A stretch of DNA of 15,719 nt. Source: an uncultured Francisella sp. Its GTDB lineage: Bacteria > Pseudomonadota > Gammaproteobacteria > Burkholderiales > Neisseriaceae. Below are positions 15,196 to 15,719 of the stretch, piece by piece. The notes under the pieces are model-generated. The model worked only from the letters and a program-made list of their open reading frames with translations. It searched no databases and was not told where the DNA came from. Made by a program: the position numbers and the translations under genes. Location of the stretch: positions 1 through 15,719 of the forward strand of contig CALUCM010000026.1 in the NCBI GenBank assembly GCA_943914555.1, in the 5' to 3' direction. Numbering within the stretch: the stretch's first letter is position 1; every line of letters starts with the position of its first letter.

Positions 15196-15719
15196 GTGCA
15201 AGTTTACTTAGATTTACTGGCTAAAATACTGCGAGAAGGTAAGGACAAGCAGGATAGAACGGGAGTGGGAACCCGATCACTTTTTGGTTATCAAATGCGC
15301 TTTGATTTGCGCCAGGGATTTCCGCTCATGACCACCAAAAAGTTACATACTCGCTCAATTGTTTATGAGTTATTATGGTTTTTGCGGGGTGAGACCAATG
15401 TTGCTTATTTGCATGATCATCAAGTCACTATTTGGGACGAGTGGGCCGATGAGCAGGGAGAGTTGGGACCCATTTATGGTCGCCAATGGCGTGCCTGGCC
15501 TGACAGTTCTGGTAGGGGCATTGATCAGATAGCGCAGCTATTGCAATTGATCAAGGAAGATCCTAACTCAAGAAGAATGTTAGTCTCTGCTTGGAATGTG
15601 GCGATGATTCCTCAGATGGCATTAGCACCTTGTCATACCCTTTTTCAGTTTTATGTCGCTGATGGTTGTCTTTCCTGTCAGCTTTATCAGCGCAGTGCCG
15701 ATATTTTTCTTGGAGTCCC
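15196..15719 (+). CDS. thyA: Thymidylate synthase ThyA, partial at the window end
   Basis: Methylates dUMP to dTMP using methylene-tetrahydrofolate. The first 174 residues are present, read from GTG 15196 as VQVYLDLLAKILREG (Met in the protein). The family landmarks are in order: DRTGVGTRSLFG (about 20-31, with the phosphate-binding Arg), TTKKLHTRSIVYELLWFLRGETN, IWDEWADEQGELGPIYGRQWR, and PNSRRMLVSAWNV. The active-site cysteine is Cys146 in LAPCHTLFQFYV, the same number as in E. coli ThyA (264 residues), so no insertion or deletion precedes it. About 90 residues, from after FLGV, lie beyond the window. It is the last visible gene of the operon, starting 9 bases after metW. Confidence 0.95.
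   Translation, partial: MQVYLDLLAKILREGKDKQDRTGVGTRSLFGYQMRFDLRQGFPLMTTKKLHTRSIVYELLWFLRGETNVAYLHDHQVTIWDEWADEQGELGPIYGRQWRAWPDSSGRGIDQIAQLLQLIKEDPNSRRMLVSAWNVAMIPQMALAPCHTLFQFYVADGCLSCQLYQRSADIFLGV

Overview
The window looks like a chromosomal segment from an AT-rich (roughly 40% GC by eye) gammaproteobacterium. A member of the Legionellales (Legionella or a relative) fits best. The reasons are the base composition, a maeB-type malic enzyme fused to a phosphotransacetylase-like domain, a stand-alone secreted ComEA-type protein, a PPK2 polyphosphate kinase, and the metX-metW pair in place of metA. The placement is inference; no rRNA or other decisive marker is present.

Left part (about 1-4300), all on the minus strand. 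A macA-like periplasmic adaptor is followed 14 bases later by a macB-like ABC transporter. After a 340-base AT-rich gap come a small glycine-zipper protein and a four-helix membrane protein. The glycine-zipper gene has its own plausible promoter but no ordinary start codon where its signal peptide should begin. The set resembles a small exported glycine-rich peptide with a membrane partner and an export pump. That reading is hypothetical and is the most interesting idea in the window.

Middle part (about 4440-8930), plus strand. It holds a secreted helix-hairpin-helix protein of the ComEA family, a 74-residue secreted protein of unknown function with a paired-cysteine mature part, a terminator-like hairpin, then maeB and an LD-carboxypeptidase (S66) gene 12 bases behind it. 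The carboxypeptidase carries a combined Tat motif and lipobox, so it is probably an exported lipoprotein, unlike the cytoplasmic E. coli LdcA.

Right part (about 9054-15719). A minus-strand ppk2 converges on ldcA and diverges from a six-gene plus-strand operon: an NhaD/ArsB-type ion transporter, an argE-like M20 deacylase, an RsuA-family pseudouridine synthase, metX, metW and thyA. The thyA gene starts at GTG and runs off the window end. Gaps are 7 and 9 bases, with two ATGA stop/start overlaps and one 19-base overlap, so strong translational coupling is expected. The operon mixes amino acid synthesis (methionine, possibly ornithine), ribosome modification and thymidylate synthesis.

No tRNA, rRNA, CRISPR array, insertion sequence or phage gene was seen. 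Most of the window is ordinary housekeeping content.
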